NCBI GenBank assembly: GCA_023055505.1
Contig: JALIRH010000049.1
Coordinates: 2,976,001 to 3,040,000, forward strand
Reading direction: 5' to 3'
Length of the DNA: 64,000 nt
From: Callipepla californica brunnescens
Taxonomy: Eukaryota; Chordata; Aves; Galliformes; Odontophoridae
Under the pieces are notes generated by a model. It had not been told where the DNA came from. It ran no database searches and worked only from the letters and a program-made list of their open reading frames with translations. Shown one piece after another: positions 11,471 to 24,080 of the stretch. The position numbers and the translations under genes were made by a program. Position 1 is the first letter of the stretch, and each line of letters opens with the position of its first letter.

Positions 11471-11590
11471 GGCCACTGACGAGGCATTGCTCTCCAGTGC
11501 CTCACTGACGTAAAAAATCTTCTTCCTTATACCCAACCTAAATCCCCCCTCTTTTACTTCCCCTTTTATCAGTTTCAGGGTTTTTTCATC
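11471..11590 (-). mobile_element. Probable short CR1 fragment
   Basis: AAAAAATCTTCTTCCTTATA followed by CCCAACCTAAATCCCCCCTC is the inverse of a standard CR1 3' region segment. Only about 100 bases are convincing. Confidence 0.5.
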
Positions 11591-13849
11591 AATTGGAAGG
11601 ACTACTGGAACCAAAGAAATCTATTTCATCACCCACATGCAGTCGGAACTCCTCGGATTTGCTGGAGTTACTCTGAGCAGCTGAGAACACCACAATCATG
11701 GTTAAAGAAAGGTAAGCAAAGCCCTTCAGCACTGCAAAGTCTGAACCACGGGCCCAAATGGCGACTGGTAGATGGGTGGCCTGGGTGGTCATGCAGATCC
11801 TTACCAACCTTGGCGATTCCATGAAGAAATCAGGAAGCAAAACTTTACAAAAGCACTCGCAGCTTTCCCTGCAAGTGCAGATGCAATAGATGTCTGCCAC
11901 CAACCCCTGGGATCACTGGGTTGGGGTTTGGACACAGGGGAAAAACAGGAGCACGAGGGTGTAATCTGAAGGTCTGCACAACCATGGCGGGACAGGCCTG
12001 AGGTTTGTAAACCTAACTCTGCAGAGGAGCTGTTGCCAAAGTTATTTGGACATGTGGGATCTGCACCGAGGAGAGACTGGGGAACATTAGCGCATTTACC
12101 ATCAAATCAGGAGAAGAATTAGGCAGAAGCATCTTTGTTACTGTTTTAAAGAAGAAGGGGGCTCTGACTGCTCTATTATAGAGTTCCAGACATACCTGCA
12201 AGTGTAGGCTAACTGAGAGGCACTGAGCCTGAGACCTTCTGCTATTCAATAACCATCTTGAGATGGGGTGATTTAGACTTATTTTGTATTTAACCATTCC
12301 AGATGTACTTAAATTTCTCTTATTATCTGCTCTCATCCCCACTAACTGCTCCAAAATGCACCTCCAGCTGCACCTCCATTTTGTTCTGTACTTCCCATTG
12401 TCTCCTAGATTTGGCAAATGCATTCTTCAGTATTCTCACTGCTGAAGAATCCCAGGACTAATTGGTATTTACATGGGAAGACAGGCAGTGGACCATGCAG
12501 GTCCTGACATAGGGGTAAGTGCATCACAATAATCTTTCTAACTGTACCACTTGTAAAACATCTTGGCTACGATTCTATTTGGAAGTTATCAGGAAGAGCT
12601 TAGCACTCAGCTGGGTTGATGGAATTTTTTATTTTTGTTAGATGGAACACACAAATTTAGTTCTCACACAGAGTTTGGGTTTAAATACGTCCAGTAGAAC
12701 ATTTTCAAAGAACATATGGAAGGATTAGATAAATGCTGGAGCTGAGTATGTGAGTCACAGTACCTTGTACTCAATCAGACTGTCAGTTCTGTTAGCTGCA
12801 ATGTCTTAGGAAACGGTTCTTTGTTATTTCAGTCCAGTCACATCAGCAAGAGTCAAGTTTGCTTTCTTGTCCTTGTTCTGCTCTTTTGCAGGACCTGCCT
12901 GCCATTCTGAGCCCTTCCTGTGGTGTAGAGGCTGCACCAGTGTCTCTGGTGCCCTCCTGAGCATCTATCCAAGCGGTGGGGATCTCAGCAGGCCTGGTGG
13001 CCAACCCCTGGGCTCATCTTACAGGTGTTCCCAGGCTTGGGTCTGGAATGCAGAGGCAGAAAAATGGGTGACAAGTCTTGCAGGGCCCCCTGCTCTCAGT
13101 TCATGCTGCCATGTGCTGGAGATGTCAGGTTCCTGAGGTCTTGGGGCAAGCTCTGGGAGTCTGCTGTCTCTAGTGCCCATGGCACGGGCTCTGCATCTTG
13201 GAGAAGACGAGGAGGAGACAGGATCAGGATCAGATTGATCATCATTCTGCACCCACAGGACGGAAGCTGTCATCCCCGGGAAGCTGCCTGGTGCTGGCAG
13301 CCTGGTGCCTCTCCTCTCGCTATCCCTTCATGCAGCTGCAGGTGAAAGCAGCAAGGTGTGGCTCACAGGGCACCACTTCACTCCGTTCTTCCCTCTTCCC
13401 TTGGGCATGTCCATGGCCTGTCAACAGCACCTTTCCCCAGCGGCACCATCACTGTCACTGACAAGACCACCTTCGGTTGTGCTGTTGAAGCAGCTGGAAA
13501 TGGAGCAGCCCCTGCCCTCAGTTCATGGCCAAACCTTGCCAAGTACACCCAGACCAAGCAGTCTGGCCACACCACAATCCTTTTCTTGTTTTGCAGCTAG
13601 CTCTCCTTCAGAGCTGAATTCCCTGAGATGCTTCTGAGCCCAGGGCATGTACAGTACCAGGAGAAAGCCCCTTCCAGCCAAGAGGACTGACTGCATTTCC
13701 ACTGTTGTCTGTGGCCTTGGATCGAGCTGGAGCTACTTTTGGAGTGCGTGCTGTAACCATGTGCTGCACTCCGTGCAGGAGCCCACACTAGAGTAGGGAG
13801 GTGTGGACTGAAAGAGGCTGCAGGACAAAAGGGAGGATGTTCCTGCGGT
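11591..13849. other. No recognised gene
   Basis: About 2.2 kb of mixed sequence. Open frames at 11589-11903, 12013-12423, 13025-13345 and 13305-13637 show no motif or splice pattern that I can defend. Confidence 0.4.
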
Positions 13850-13962
13850 TGAGGCAGAGCTTCATATACATCCAGTCCAACCCTCGGCTTATCAAAAATA
13901 GTTCTCTCTATACTTCATGTCCAGCCTGAATCTCCCCTGGCGCAATTCGAGGCCATTCCCTC
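13850..13962 (-). mobile_element. CR1 fragment interrupted by an LTR
   Basis: CATCCAGTCCAACCCTCGGC and later TCTCCCCTGGCGCAATTCGA are inverse CR1. The CR1 stops at CATTCCCTC, exactly where the ERV LTR begins at 13963, so the ERV inserted into it; the rest of the CR1 is not found on the far side. Confidence 0.6.
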
Positions 13963-14537
13963 TGTCAACGGTTTACCGGGCTGGATAGGCCCGGTTCCGT
14001 GACGATTGGTGCGGGGGACCCACGGACCCACGCCCCAGGAAAGGGGAAGGAAAAAGGGAAAAGGGAAAAGGGAGATGGGCCTAGAAACAAAACAGCGGCA
14101 ACGATCTGAGGAGGAAAAGCTAATTTACTAAATAAGATATCAGAAAGCAAAATAACACAATATAATACAATATAATTGGAATTGAGGCTAATGAATCAAA
14201 TAAAATGAGCAAGAGAGAGTGTCCGATAAACCGAAGGCCTTACGCTAACGCTGAAGGCGATACGGCAGCGAGCACCCACTGCTGAGTCGACCCCAAAGGA
14301 AAGAGAGTGTCCTGTGACCGCTGAGGGTTTTTATCTGTTCCCTCTGAGCGGAAAACACGTAAAAATACAAAGCATCGCAAAGTCCTCTGGGGAATGTAGT
14401 GCTTCTTCTCTTCTGAGACAGGTATACCTGGAATTATCAATGATCTATGGAGCTGGAGTATTAGCTCTTTAACTCTTAATGCAATACATGATGTTATGAT
14501 GTGGAATACCAGTACCAAAAATCATAAAACCATGACA
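13963..14537 (-). repeat. LTR, subfamily A (3' LTR of a mostly lost ERV)
   Basis: 575 bases, TG...CA on the minus strand (TGTCATGG... to ...CCGTTGACA), near-identical to the LTRs at 39152, 43870, 48196 and 54031. It is followed on its inner side by a polypurine tract and 186 bases of pol end (14538-14723), where an ERV of subfamily B interrupts it. No matching 5' LTR with its flanks is present. Confidence 0.93.
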
Positions 14538-14723
14538 TTCCACCCCTTATTCCACATCGTGACATCATGCTTGATACATACAGAAGAACAATGATTAACA
14601 TGCATTAGATATACACACACACAACATATATATACAAGTATATACATGGAATTACTGACTGCACTCCCCCAACATCAAATTCCCTTGTGGTACACACTGA
14701 ACATCCCCATTCTTCTGCATCAC
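14538..14723 (-). pseudogene. ERV pol 3' end remnant (subfamily A)
   Basis: Encodes only the last codons of pol (VMQKNGDVQCVPQGNLMLGECSQ-type C-terminus), its stop, a spacer and the polypurine tract next to the LTR at 13963. It is cut at 14723 by the LTR of the ERV at 14724-21090. Confidence 0.85.
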
Positions 14724-14965
14724 TGTCAGGGGTTTGTGGGCCGGTTCGGCCCGGCCCCGCAACAACCGAGGAAGGAGACCCACAGGCCCACACCCCGGAC
14801 AGGGGGAAGGGGGAAAGGAAAAAAAAAATGGAAATAAGCCCCAAAACAAAACAGCGGCAACGATCTGAGGGGGAAAAGCTAATTTACTAAATAAGACATC
14901 AGGAATTAAATAACACAATATAATGCAATACAATTTGGAATTAAGCCTAATTAATCAAACAAAAC

Positions 14966-15009
<44 letters not shown>

Positions 15010-15275
15010 GTGAGTGCCCGATAAACCGAAGGCCTTACGCTAACGCTGAAGGCGGACGGCAGCGAGCACCCACTCCTAAGTGATCCTAGAGGAAAGAGAG
15101 AGAACGTCCCGTGACTGCAGAGGGTTTTTATCTGTTCCCTCTGAGCGGAAAACACGTGAAAAAAAAACAAAGCATTGCAAAGTCCTCTGGGGAATGTAGT
15201 TCTCCCTGACTCCCAATGCACTACATGATGCCATGATGTGGAATACCAGTACCAAAAAATCATAAAACCACGACA
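14724..15275 (-). repeat. 3' LTR, subfamily B
   Basis: 552 bases, TGTCGTGG... to ...CCCCTGACA on the minus strand. It shares R/U5-like parts with subfamily A but has a shorter U3 and a (GA)n microsatellite at 14968-15007 whose length differs from the 5' LTR. Confidence 0.93.
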
Positions 15276-15385
15276 TTCCACCCCTTATTCCACATCACTG
15301 TATCATGCTTGATACATACAGAAGAACAATGATTAACGTGCATTAGATACACGCACACAATATATATACAAGTATATACATAGAA

Positions 15386-18300
15386 TTACTGAGGGCGGTC
15401 TCCAGACATCAAATTCCCTTGTGGTATACATTGAACATCCCCATTCTTTTGCATCACCCACCAGGTAGACCCAGGTCCCTGAGCAAAGACAGTTCCACGG
15501 AGAGGTTTGCCCTTTCCAGAAGCTGGAAGTACCCAAACTGCTTTGCCCAACATGTTCTTTACATGTACTACAGGGACCTTATCTCCCTCTACAGTAGGCA
15601 GAGAGCTGGATTGGGCAGGACCATTGCGATTGATGGATCCTCGGGTGTTGACCAACCAGGTGGCTTCTGACAAATTTTTTTCCCAGTGCTTAAATGTTCC
15701 ACCACCCATTGCTTTCAACATTGTTTTTAACAATCCATTGTACCTTTCAATTTTACCAGAAGCTGGTGCGTGATAGGGGATATGATAAATCCACTCAATG
15801 CCATGATCTTTGGCCCAAGTATCTACAAGAGAATTTTTAAAATGACTTCCATTATCAGACTCAATTCTTTCTGGAGTACCATGTCGCCACAGGACTTGTT
15901 TCTCCAGACCTAGAATGGTGTTTCGGGCGGTAGCATGGGGTACTGCGTATGTTTCAAGCCACCCAGTGGTCGCCTCCACCATGGTGAGCACATAACGCTT
16001 ACCACTGCGAGACCGTGGCAAGGTGATATAATCTACCTGCCACGCCTCCCCATATTTATATTTTTGCCATCGCCCTTCCTCCCAAAGAGGTTTCATCCTC
16101 TTGGCTTGTTTAATTGCGGCGCATGTATCACAGTCATGGATCACCTGTGCGATGGCATCCATAGTTAAGTCCACCCCTCGGTCTCTAGCCCACTTATAGG
16201 TCGCGTCCCTTCCTTGATGGCCCGAGGTCTCATGGGCCCACCGAGCTAGAAATAATTCACTCTTATGTTGCCAGTCCAAGTCTACTTGAGTCACCTTAAC
16301 TTTGGCAGCTCGATCTACCTGGTGGTTGTTTTGCTGTTCTTCAGTTGCCCGGCTCTTAGGAACATGAGCATCTACATGGCGCACCTTTACAACCATGTTC
16401 TTTATTCGGGCAGCAATATCCTTCCACAGTTCAGCGGCCCAAATAGGTTTACCCTTCCGTTGCCAACCATTTTGTTCCCACTGCTGTAACCACCCCCACA
16501 AAGCATTTGCCACCATCCATGAGTCAGTATAAAGATAAAGCACTGGCCACCTCTCACGTTCAGCAATATTTAAGGCTAATTGGACAGCCTTTACCTCTGC
16601 AAATTGACTTGATTCTCCTTCTCCTTCAGTGGCCTCTGCAACTTGTTGCATGGGACTCCACACAGCAGATTTCCATTTGCGGTGCTTTCCCACAAAGCGA
16701 CACGATCCATCTGTGAACAGGGCATATCTCTTTTCATCTTCTGTTAGTTCATTATATGGTGGGGCTTCTTTGGCACGTGACACCTCCTTTGCTGGTGTTG
16801 TTCCAAACTTTTTACCTTCAGGCCAGTCCATGATCACCTCCAGGATTCCTGGACGGTTGGGGTTCCCCATCCGAGCTCGCTGTGTAATCAGCACAATCCA
16901 CTTACTCCAAGTGGCATCAGTAGCATGATGGGTAGAGGGAACTGTTCCTTTAAACATCCAGTTCAGTACTGGCAGTCGAGGTGCCAGAAGGAGCTGCGTT
17001 TCGGTACCGATTACTTCGGAAGCAGCTCGAACCCCCTCATACGCGGCTAAGATCTCCTTCTCAGTTGGAGTGTAGCGCTCCTCAGACCCCCTGTATGCTC
17101 GACTCCAGAATCCAAGGGGTCGGCCTCGGGTCTCTCCAAAAGCTCTTTGCCACAAACTCCAAGTGGGACCTTCCTTTCCAGCAGCAGTGTAGAGGATGTT
17201 CTTTACATCCTGTCCCGTCCGCACTGGCCCCAGGGCCACGGCACGGGCTATCTCCTGCTTAATTTGCTCAAAAGCCTGCTGCTGCTCAGGGCCCCACACA
17301 AAATCATTCTTCTTCCGCGTCACCTGATAAAGGGGGCTCACAATGAGGCTGTAGTTTGGAACATGCAGTCTCCAAAAGCCCACTACACCCAGAAAAGCTT
17401 GGGTCTCTGTCTTATTGGTGGGTGGAGACATGGCAGTAATTTTGTCAATCACATCTGTTGGGATGTGACGACGTCCATCTTGCCACTTTATGCCTAGGAA
17501 CTGAATTTCTTGTGCAGGCCCTTTTACTTTGCTTCGCTTAATAGCGAAGCCAGCTCGCAGGAGGATCTGGATTATTGTCTCTCCTTTCTTAAAAACTTCC
17601 TCTGCTGTATTGCCCCATACAGCAATATCATCGATGTACTGCAGATGCTCAGGAGCAGCACCCTGTTCCAATGCAGTTTGGATCAACCCATGGCAAATGG
17701 TTGGGCTGTGCTTCCACCCCTGGGGCAAACGGTTCCAGGTGTACTGAACGCCTCTCCAGGTGAAGGCAAACTGTGGCCTGCATTCTGTGGCCAAGGGAAT
17801 TGAAAAGAAGGCGTTAGCAATGTCAATCGTGGCATACCACTTGGCTGCTTTTGACTCCAGTTCTTACTGGAGTTGAAGCATGTCCGGCACAGCAGCACTC
17901 AGTGGAGGTGTGACTTCATTCAGGCCACGGTAATCTACTGTCAACCTCCATTCTCCATTGGCTTTACGCACCGGCCATATGGGGCTGTTAAACGGGGAGT
18001 GAGTTTTGCTGATCACTCCCTGGCTCTCTAGCTGACGAATCAGATTATGAATAGGGAGCAAGGAATCCCTGTTGGTGCGGTACTGCCGTCTGTGCACGGT
18101 TTTCGTAGCAATTGGTACTTGTTGCTCCTCCACTTGTAGCAACCCCACAACAGACGGATCTTCTGACAGGCCAGGTAAAACAGATAGTTGCTTAATGCTA
18201 TCTGTGTCCACAGTAGCTATTCCAAAAGCCCATCGATACCCCTTGGGATCCTTAAAGTGCCCCCTTCTGAGATAGTCTATACCAAGTATGCATGGGGCCC

Positions 18301-18571
18301 CCTGTCCGGTCACTATAGGATGCTTCTGCCAGTCCTTACCTGTGAGGCTTATTTCTGCCTCCAGCACAGACAATTCCTGAAAGCCCCCAGTCACTCCAGA
18401 GAGATGAATCAATTCTGCCCCTTTATAACTTGAAGGCATTAGAGTACATTGTGCACCAGTATCCACCAGTGCCTCATATTTCTGTGGGTTTGATGTGCCA
18501 GGCCACCGAATCCACACAGTCCAATACACTCTATTATCCCTCTCCCTCCTCTGGCTGAGGGCAGGGCCCCT
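15386..18571 (-). pseudogene. pol: ERV pol (protease-RT-RNase H-integrase), one stop
   Basis: Reads in one frame directly after the gag UAG stop at 18572-18574. Domains in order: aspartic protease with LVDTGAQ, reverse transcriptase with YIDDIA as its catalytic box, RNase H with FTDGSC and YTDSW, and integrase with its HHCC finger (HETSGHQGR ... CDTC) and the DD35E residues in QVDYI, ESDNG and GKIERYN. A TAA at 17864-17866, within the RT domain, breaks the frame. The protein normally makes and integrates viral DNA. Its only upstream initiation route appears to be gag readthrough, since no ATG precedes the protease in frame. Confidence 0.93.
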
Positions 18572-20336
18572 CTATTCATTACCTGTAGTGACAGGAACAA
18601 CTTCGCTGGTAGTTGGTCTGTGTTGTAGTTCTCTCACCCGTGCTCGCAGTGCAGGGGTGGGTTTTTGATGCCATTCCTTCATATCTTCTCCATTTGCACG
18701 TAAGTAACTCCACAAAGCCGCGCGCGACATGAAGTTAGTAAAGTTAGTGTTGTCATTTGCTCGAGCAGGACGGCGTTTGCTTCTGATAGTTGCAACCGAT
18801 TCAACCCTATCAATCAGTTGGGATAATTTTCCCAATATATCTACCATTTGTCCTTCTAACTTTGATATGGCTGAAATGGACGCGTATGGCGGTGGAAATT
18901 TTTGTTCGAAGTTTTGAAGTGTAAGAATTAGTTCAAAAACTGGGGGTTTCCTGTCTTGGTCCTCGTATCTGTTGAACGTTGTCACTAGTGTACCGGCGTA
19001 CCTTTCTGGTGCTGACTTTGAAAGCTTCTGACATATTTCGGGTGTACTCCTTACTTTCTCCGGATCATGGTCCCGATCGTCAGGATCAAACGTGGGATCA
19101 TACAGCATTTCCGCCACAGCTGTTTCTCTCAAATACTGGATGCCTTCCTCAATAGTTTTCCACCTTTTCACTTTAGGTGCCAGGTCACTCTTGTAGGGAT
19201 ATCTTTCCCTCACAGCTACTAGCATTCGTTGCCAGAGGCTGGCGATTCCATCCATATACCTGCTGGTTCCTCTGTCGACAGCCGGATCTCGGGCAATGTT
19301 TCCTAGTTGGCGAGCTTCGTTACTATCAAGGGACACACTGTTGGCCCGGTTGTCCCAACACCGAAGCAACCAAGTGACAATACTCTCATCCGGACGTCGA
19401 ACAAACTCCTTTCTTGAGCCTTGGATCTCAGACATTTTCATGGGCCGACGAAACGTCGTAACTTTAACTTTCTCTTCACCTTCATCATCACTTTCTTCTA
19501 CATGTCTCTCACTTTTCTTTGTTGCCTTTCTCGATGGTGGTGGGGTTGTGGCCACCCCCTCACCTATATCTTCCTCTTCTTTCGGCACCTCTTCTTTGCG
19601 TTCTAGGCGCGAGGACACACGTTTCCATTTCTTGCCTTCCACAGGGGCAACTGACTTTGATACTGGTGCTTCCTTTGGCTGGTCAGGTGTGACCGGGAGG
19701 TTTTCCTCTTTGGTTTGGGCCTCAGTTTGGACACTCTCTCCCTTCACAATAGTATATAAACCTCGGGTAGCATAAGCCAAGCCCCAAATAAGCTGTTCCA
19801 CCTCAGATCTTTCTGAGCCTCAACACCCTTTACTCAGATACAGGCCTAGCTCCTCAGGATCCTGCAATTGTTCGGGAGAAAAATCCCATGACACCGGGTG
19901 TCCCCATGCTTCTAATTTCTTTCCTAAAACTCTCCACTCTCCCTGCCATTCAACATTCTCTGTTTCTGGGAGAAGCTTCCTGCACATGATGTAAAGTGCT
20001 ACTATATGAAAGAGGACTAATATCCCAATTATTAACACCATCCCTAAGTTGTGATCTTGAAAATTCATAAAAAACTGATAGGGGAACCTGGATACCCATT
20101 CAAACATCACATGGTTCGTTAACATGCTATCGTTTGTTCCATTAGCTGAGGTGCCCTGGTATCTGGCAGGTGCCTCTATCATTGCTTTTAATTTATCATA
20201 TAGGGACCAGAACCAATGGAACAGAATGGCAAACTTAACCAAGTTCCAGTACGTTTTGAGCATTAAGAGGGAAAAAGTGGTGAAGTACAATCCCTGTAAG
20301 GGCAGTTTTAACAGAAACAGAAAAGACATTTTTATT
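18572..20336 (-). pseudogene. gag: ERV gag with N-terminal membrane leader, one stop
   Basis: Starts near MSFLFLLKL at about 20336 and ends at a TAG at 18572. The N-terminus has a hydrophobic segment (SLLMLKTYW...FAILFHWFW), a loop with an Asn-Gly-Thr sequon, and a second hydrophobic helix (MVLIIGILVLFHIVALYIM). An acidic/basic stretch follows, then a capsid-like region (SEIQGSRKEFVRRPDESIVT). No CCHC zinc knuckle is visible near the C-terminus. A TGA at 19820-19822 interrupts it after the membrane leader, so only the leader of about 180 residues could be made from this start. The membrane leader is unusual for a Gag, which normally reaches membranes by myristoylation or basic patches. Confidence 0.85.
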
Positions 20337-20533
20337 ATTTTTTTTTTTCTTGTACTAAAACAATCTGGCAGTACCCAAAAGAAGTTTACAGATATCCCAA
20401 AACAACTGGCAGTACGCCCGGACTTCAAGGTCGTGTTTTGCTGTACAGCACTTGCAGTACAGATAAGCTTGTTAACAACAGACAGAGATTCACTCTAAAA
20501 GTTTGTCTCTGCCCTGCTAAGGCAGCTGGTCGT

Positions 20534-20551
20534 GCCCCACGTTGGGCGCCA
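20534..20551 (-). promoter_or_regulatory. Primer binding site, tRNA-Lys1,2 type
   Basis: TGGCGCCCAACGTGGGGC on the minus strand, 4 bases inside the 5' LTR. This is the known tRNA-Lys1,2 primer site, here used by a class III-like element. Confidence 0.9.
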
Positions 20552-20555
20552 AAAA

Positions 20556-20795
20556 TGTCAGGGGTTTGTGGGCCGGTTAAGCCCGGCCCCGCAACAACCG
20601 AGGAAGGAGACCCACAGGCCCACACCCCGGGCAGGGGGAAGGGGGAAAGGGAAAAAAGGAAATAAGCCCCAAAACAAAACAGCGGCAACAATCTGAGGGG
20701 GAAAAGCTAACTTACTAAATAAGACATCAGGAAGTAAATAACACAATATAATGCAATACAATTTGGAATTGAGCCTAATTAATCAAACAAAACGA

Positions 20796-20829
<34 letters not shown>

Positions 20830-21090
20830 GTGCCCGATAAACCGAAGGACTTACGCTAACGCTGAAGGCGGACGGCAGCGAGCACCCACTCCTAAGTGAT
20901 CCTAGAGGAAAGAGAGAGAACGTCCCGTGACCGCTGAGGGTTTTTATCTGTTCCCTCTGAGCGGAAAACACGTGAAAAAAAACAAAGCATTGCAAAGACC
21001 TCTGGGGAATGTAGTTCTCCCTGACTCCCAATGCACTACATGATGCCATGATGTGGAATACCAGTACCAAAAAATCATAAAACCACGACA
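20556..21090 (-). repeat. 5' LTR, subfamily B
   Basis: 535 bases, same ends as the LTR at 14724-15275; the main length difference is the (GA)n run at 20798-20826. It abuts the minisatellite at 21091 with no intervening base. Confidence 0.93.
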
Positions 21091-24080
21091 CCTATGTCCC
21101 CATTGATCCCTATGTCCCCATTGATCCCTACGGCCCCATTGAGTTCTAGGGCTCCACTGATTCCTATGGCTCCACTGATTCCTATGGCCCCATTGAGTTC
21201 TATGGCCCCATTGATTCCTATGGCCCCATTGATTTTTATGGCCCCATTGAGTTCTATGGCCACACTGATTCCTATGGCCCAATTGATCCCTATGGCCCCA
21301 TTGATTTCCTATGCCCCATTGAGTTCTGAGGCTCCATTGAGTTCTATGGCTCCATTGAGTTCTCTGGCTCCATTGATCCCTATGGCCCCATTGATCTCCA
21401 TGGCCCCACTGATTCCAAAGGTCCCATTGATACCTAAGGCCCCATTCAGTTCTATGGCCCCATTGATCCCAATGGCTCCATTGATTCCTATGGCCTCATT
21501 GAGTTCTATGGCCCCATTGATTCCGATGGCCCCTTTGATTTCTATGGCCCCATTGATCCCTATGGCCCTAATGAGTTCTATGGCCCCTTTGAGTTCTAGG
21601 GCTCCATTGAGTCCTATGGCCCCATTGAATCCAATTGCCCCATTGATGACTATGGCCCCATTGATTCCTAAGGCCCCACTGATCCCTAAGGTCCCATTGA
21701 TTCCTATGGCCTTATTGATTCATATGGTCCCATCGATCCCTATGGCCCCATTGATTCCTATGGCCCCATCGATTCCCTATGGCCCCATGGATCCCTATGG
21801 CCCCAATGATCCCTATGGCCCCATTGATACCTATGGCCCCTTTGATCCCTATTGCCCCATAGATACCTATGGCCCCATTGAGTTCTATGGCAGCATTGAT
21901 TCCTATGGTCCCATTGATCCCTATGGCCCCATTGATTCCTATGGTCCCATTGATTCCTATGGCCCCATTGATTCCAAAGGTCCTTTTGATCCCTGTGGTC
22001 CCATTGATCTCTACGACCCCATTGAGTTCTATGGCCCCATTGAGTTCTATGGCCCCATTGATTCCTATGGCCCCAATGATCGCTGTGGACCCATTGATCC
22101 CTACGGCCCCATTTATTCCTATGGCACCATTAATTTTTATGGCCCCTTCAGTTCTATGGCCACATTGATTCCTATGGCCCCTTTCAGTTCTATGGCCCCA
22201 TTGATCCCTATGGTCCCATTGATTCCTATGGCCCCATTGATTCCTATGGCCCCATAGATCCCTATGGTCCCATTGATTCCTATGGCCCCATTGATCCCTG
22301 TGGTCCCATTGATTCCTATGGCCCCATTGATTCCTATGGCCCCATTGATCCCTATGGTCCCATTGATTCCTATGGCCACATTGATTACTATGGTCCCATC
22401 GATCCCTATGGCCCCATTGATTGATATGGCCCCATCGATCCCTATGGCCCCATTGATTCCTATGGCCCTATTGATCCCTATGGCCCCATTGAGTTCTATG
22501 ACTCCATTGATCCCTATGGCCCCATTGATCCCTAAGGCCCCATTGAGTTCTAAGGCCCCATTGATCCCTATGGCCCCATTGAGTTCTATGGCTCCTTTGA
22601 TTATAATGGCCCATTTGAGTTCTATGGCCCCATTGATCCCTATGGCCCCATTGATCTCTATGGCCCCATGGATCCCTATGGCCCCATTGATTCCTATCGT
22701 CCCATTGATCCCTATGGCCCCATTGAGTTCTATGGCCCCATTGAGTTCTATGGCTCCATTGATTCCTATGGCCCCATTGATCGCTGTGGCCCCATTCATC
22801 CCTGTGGCCCCATTAATCCCTATAGCCCCATTGATGACTATGTCCCCATTGATCCCTATGGTTCCATTTATCCCTATGGTCCCATTGATGACTATAGCCC
22901 CATTGATTCCTATGGCCCCATTGATTCCTGTGGCCCCATTGATCCCTATTGCTCCATTGATCGCTGTGGCCCCATAGATCCATATGGCCCCATTGATCTC
23001 TATGGCCCCATCGATCCCTATGGCCCAAATGAGTTCTACGGCTCCATTGATTCCTATGGCCCCATTTTTTCCAATGGCCCCAGTGATGACTATGACCCCA
23101 CTGATTCCTATGGCCCCATTGATTCCTATGGCCCCATCGATCCCTATGGAGCCATCGATCCTTATGGCCCCATGGATCCCTATGGCCCCATTGATCCCTA
23201 TGGCCCCATTGAGTTCAATGACTCCATTGATTCCTAAGGCCCCACTGATTCCTATGGCCCCATTGATTCCTATGGCCTCATCGATCCCTATGGCCCCATC
23301 GATTCCTATGGCCCCATTCATCCCTATGGCCCCATTAATTCCTATGGCCTCATTCATCCCTATGGCCCCATTGATCCCTATGGCCCCATTGATTCCTAAG
23401 GCCCCACTGATTCCTATGGCCCCATTGATTCCTATAGCCCCATTGATTCCTATGGTCCCATTGATCCCTATGGCCCCATTGAGTTCTATGGCCCCATTGA
23501 GTTCTATGGCTCCATTGATTCCTATGGCCCCATTGAGTTCTATTACCCCACTGATTCCTATGGCCCCATTGATCCCTATGGACCCACTGATTCCTATGGC
23601 CCCACTTATTCCTATGTCCCCATTGATTCCTATGGTCCCATTGATTCCTATGGCCCTATTGAGATCTATTGCACCATTGATAACTATGGCCCCATTGATC
23701 CCTATGGCCCCATTGAGTTCTATGGCTCCATTGACTCCTATGGTACCATTGATCCTTATGGCCCCATAGATCCCTATGACCCCATTGATCCCTATGGCGC
23801 CATTGATTCCTATGGCCCCATTGATCCCTATGGCCCCATTGATTCCTATGGCCCCATTGATTCCTATGGTCCCATTGATCCCTATGGCCCCATTGATCCC
23901 TATGGCCCCATTGATTCCTATGGCCCCTTTGAGTTCTATGGCCACATTAATCCCTATGGCCCCATTGATTCCTATGGCCCCATTGATTCCTATGGCCCCA
24001 CTGATTTCTATGGCCCCATTGAGTTCTATGGCCCCGTTGATCCCTGTGGCCCCATTGATCCCTGTGGCGACATTGATCCA
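21091..24080 (+). repeat. 18-bp minisatellite, left-arm copy (~166 units)
   Basis: Units of the form ATTGATTCCTATGGCCCC repeat with an 18-base period for about 3 kb. Variation is concentrated in one position block, mainly GATTCC, GATCCC or GAGTTC. Because 18 is divisible by three, all frames give long hexapeptide repeats (for example PLIPMA and PIDSYG on plus, AIGING on minus, up to 674 codons). I see no start context, flanking exon or non-repeat domain, so these are not called genes. Confidence 0.97.

Larger units (their letters stand above)
14724..21090 (-). mobile_element. Class III (ERV-L-like) endogenous retrovirus, subfamily B
   Basis: A complete-length provirus on the minus strand: 5' LTR 20556-21090, primer site 20534-20551, gag 18572 to about 20330, pol 15386-18571, 3' LTR 14724-15275. 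No env is present: only about 110 bases separate the pol stop from the LTR. Class III assignment rests on pol similarity to ERV-L-type elements and on 5-bp target duplications of sister copies. The left flank is pol of another ERV (5 bases ATCAC); the right flank is an 18-bp minisatellite (CCTAT), so the flanks do not match as an ordinary insertion would. Gag and pol are each interrupted by a stop, so this copy is defective. Confidence 0.92.

Noticed and set aside
21091..24080. CRISPR-like array
   Set aside because: Continuous 18-base tandem units with no spacers, in a vertebrate genome.
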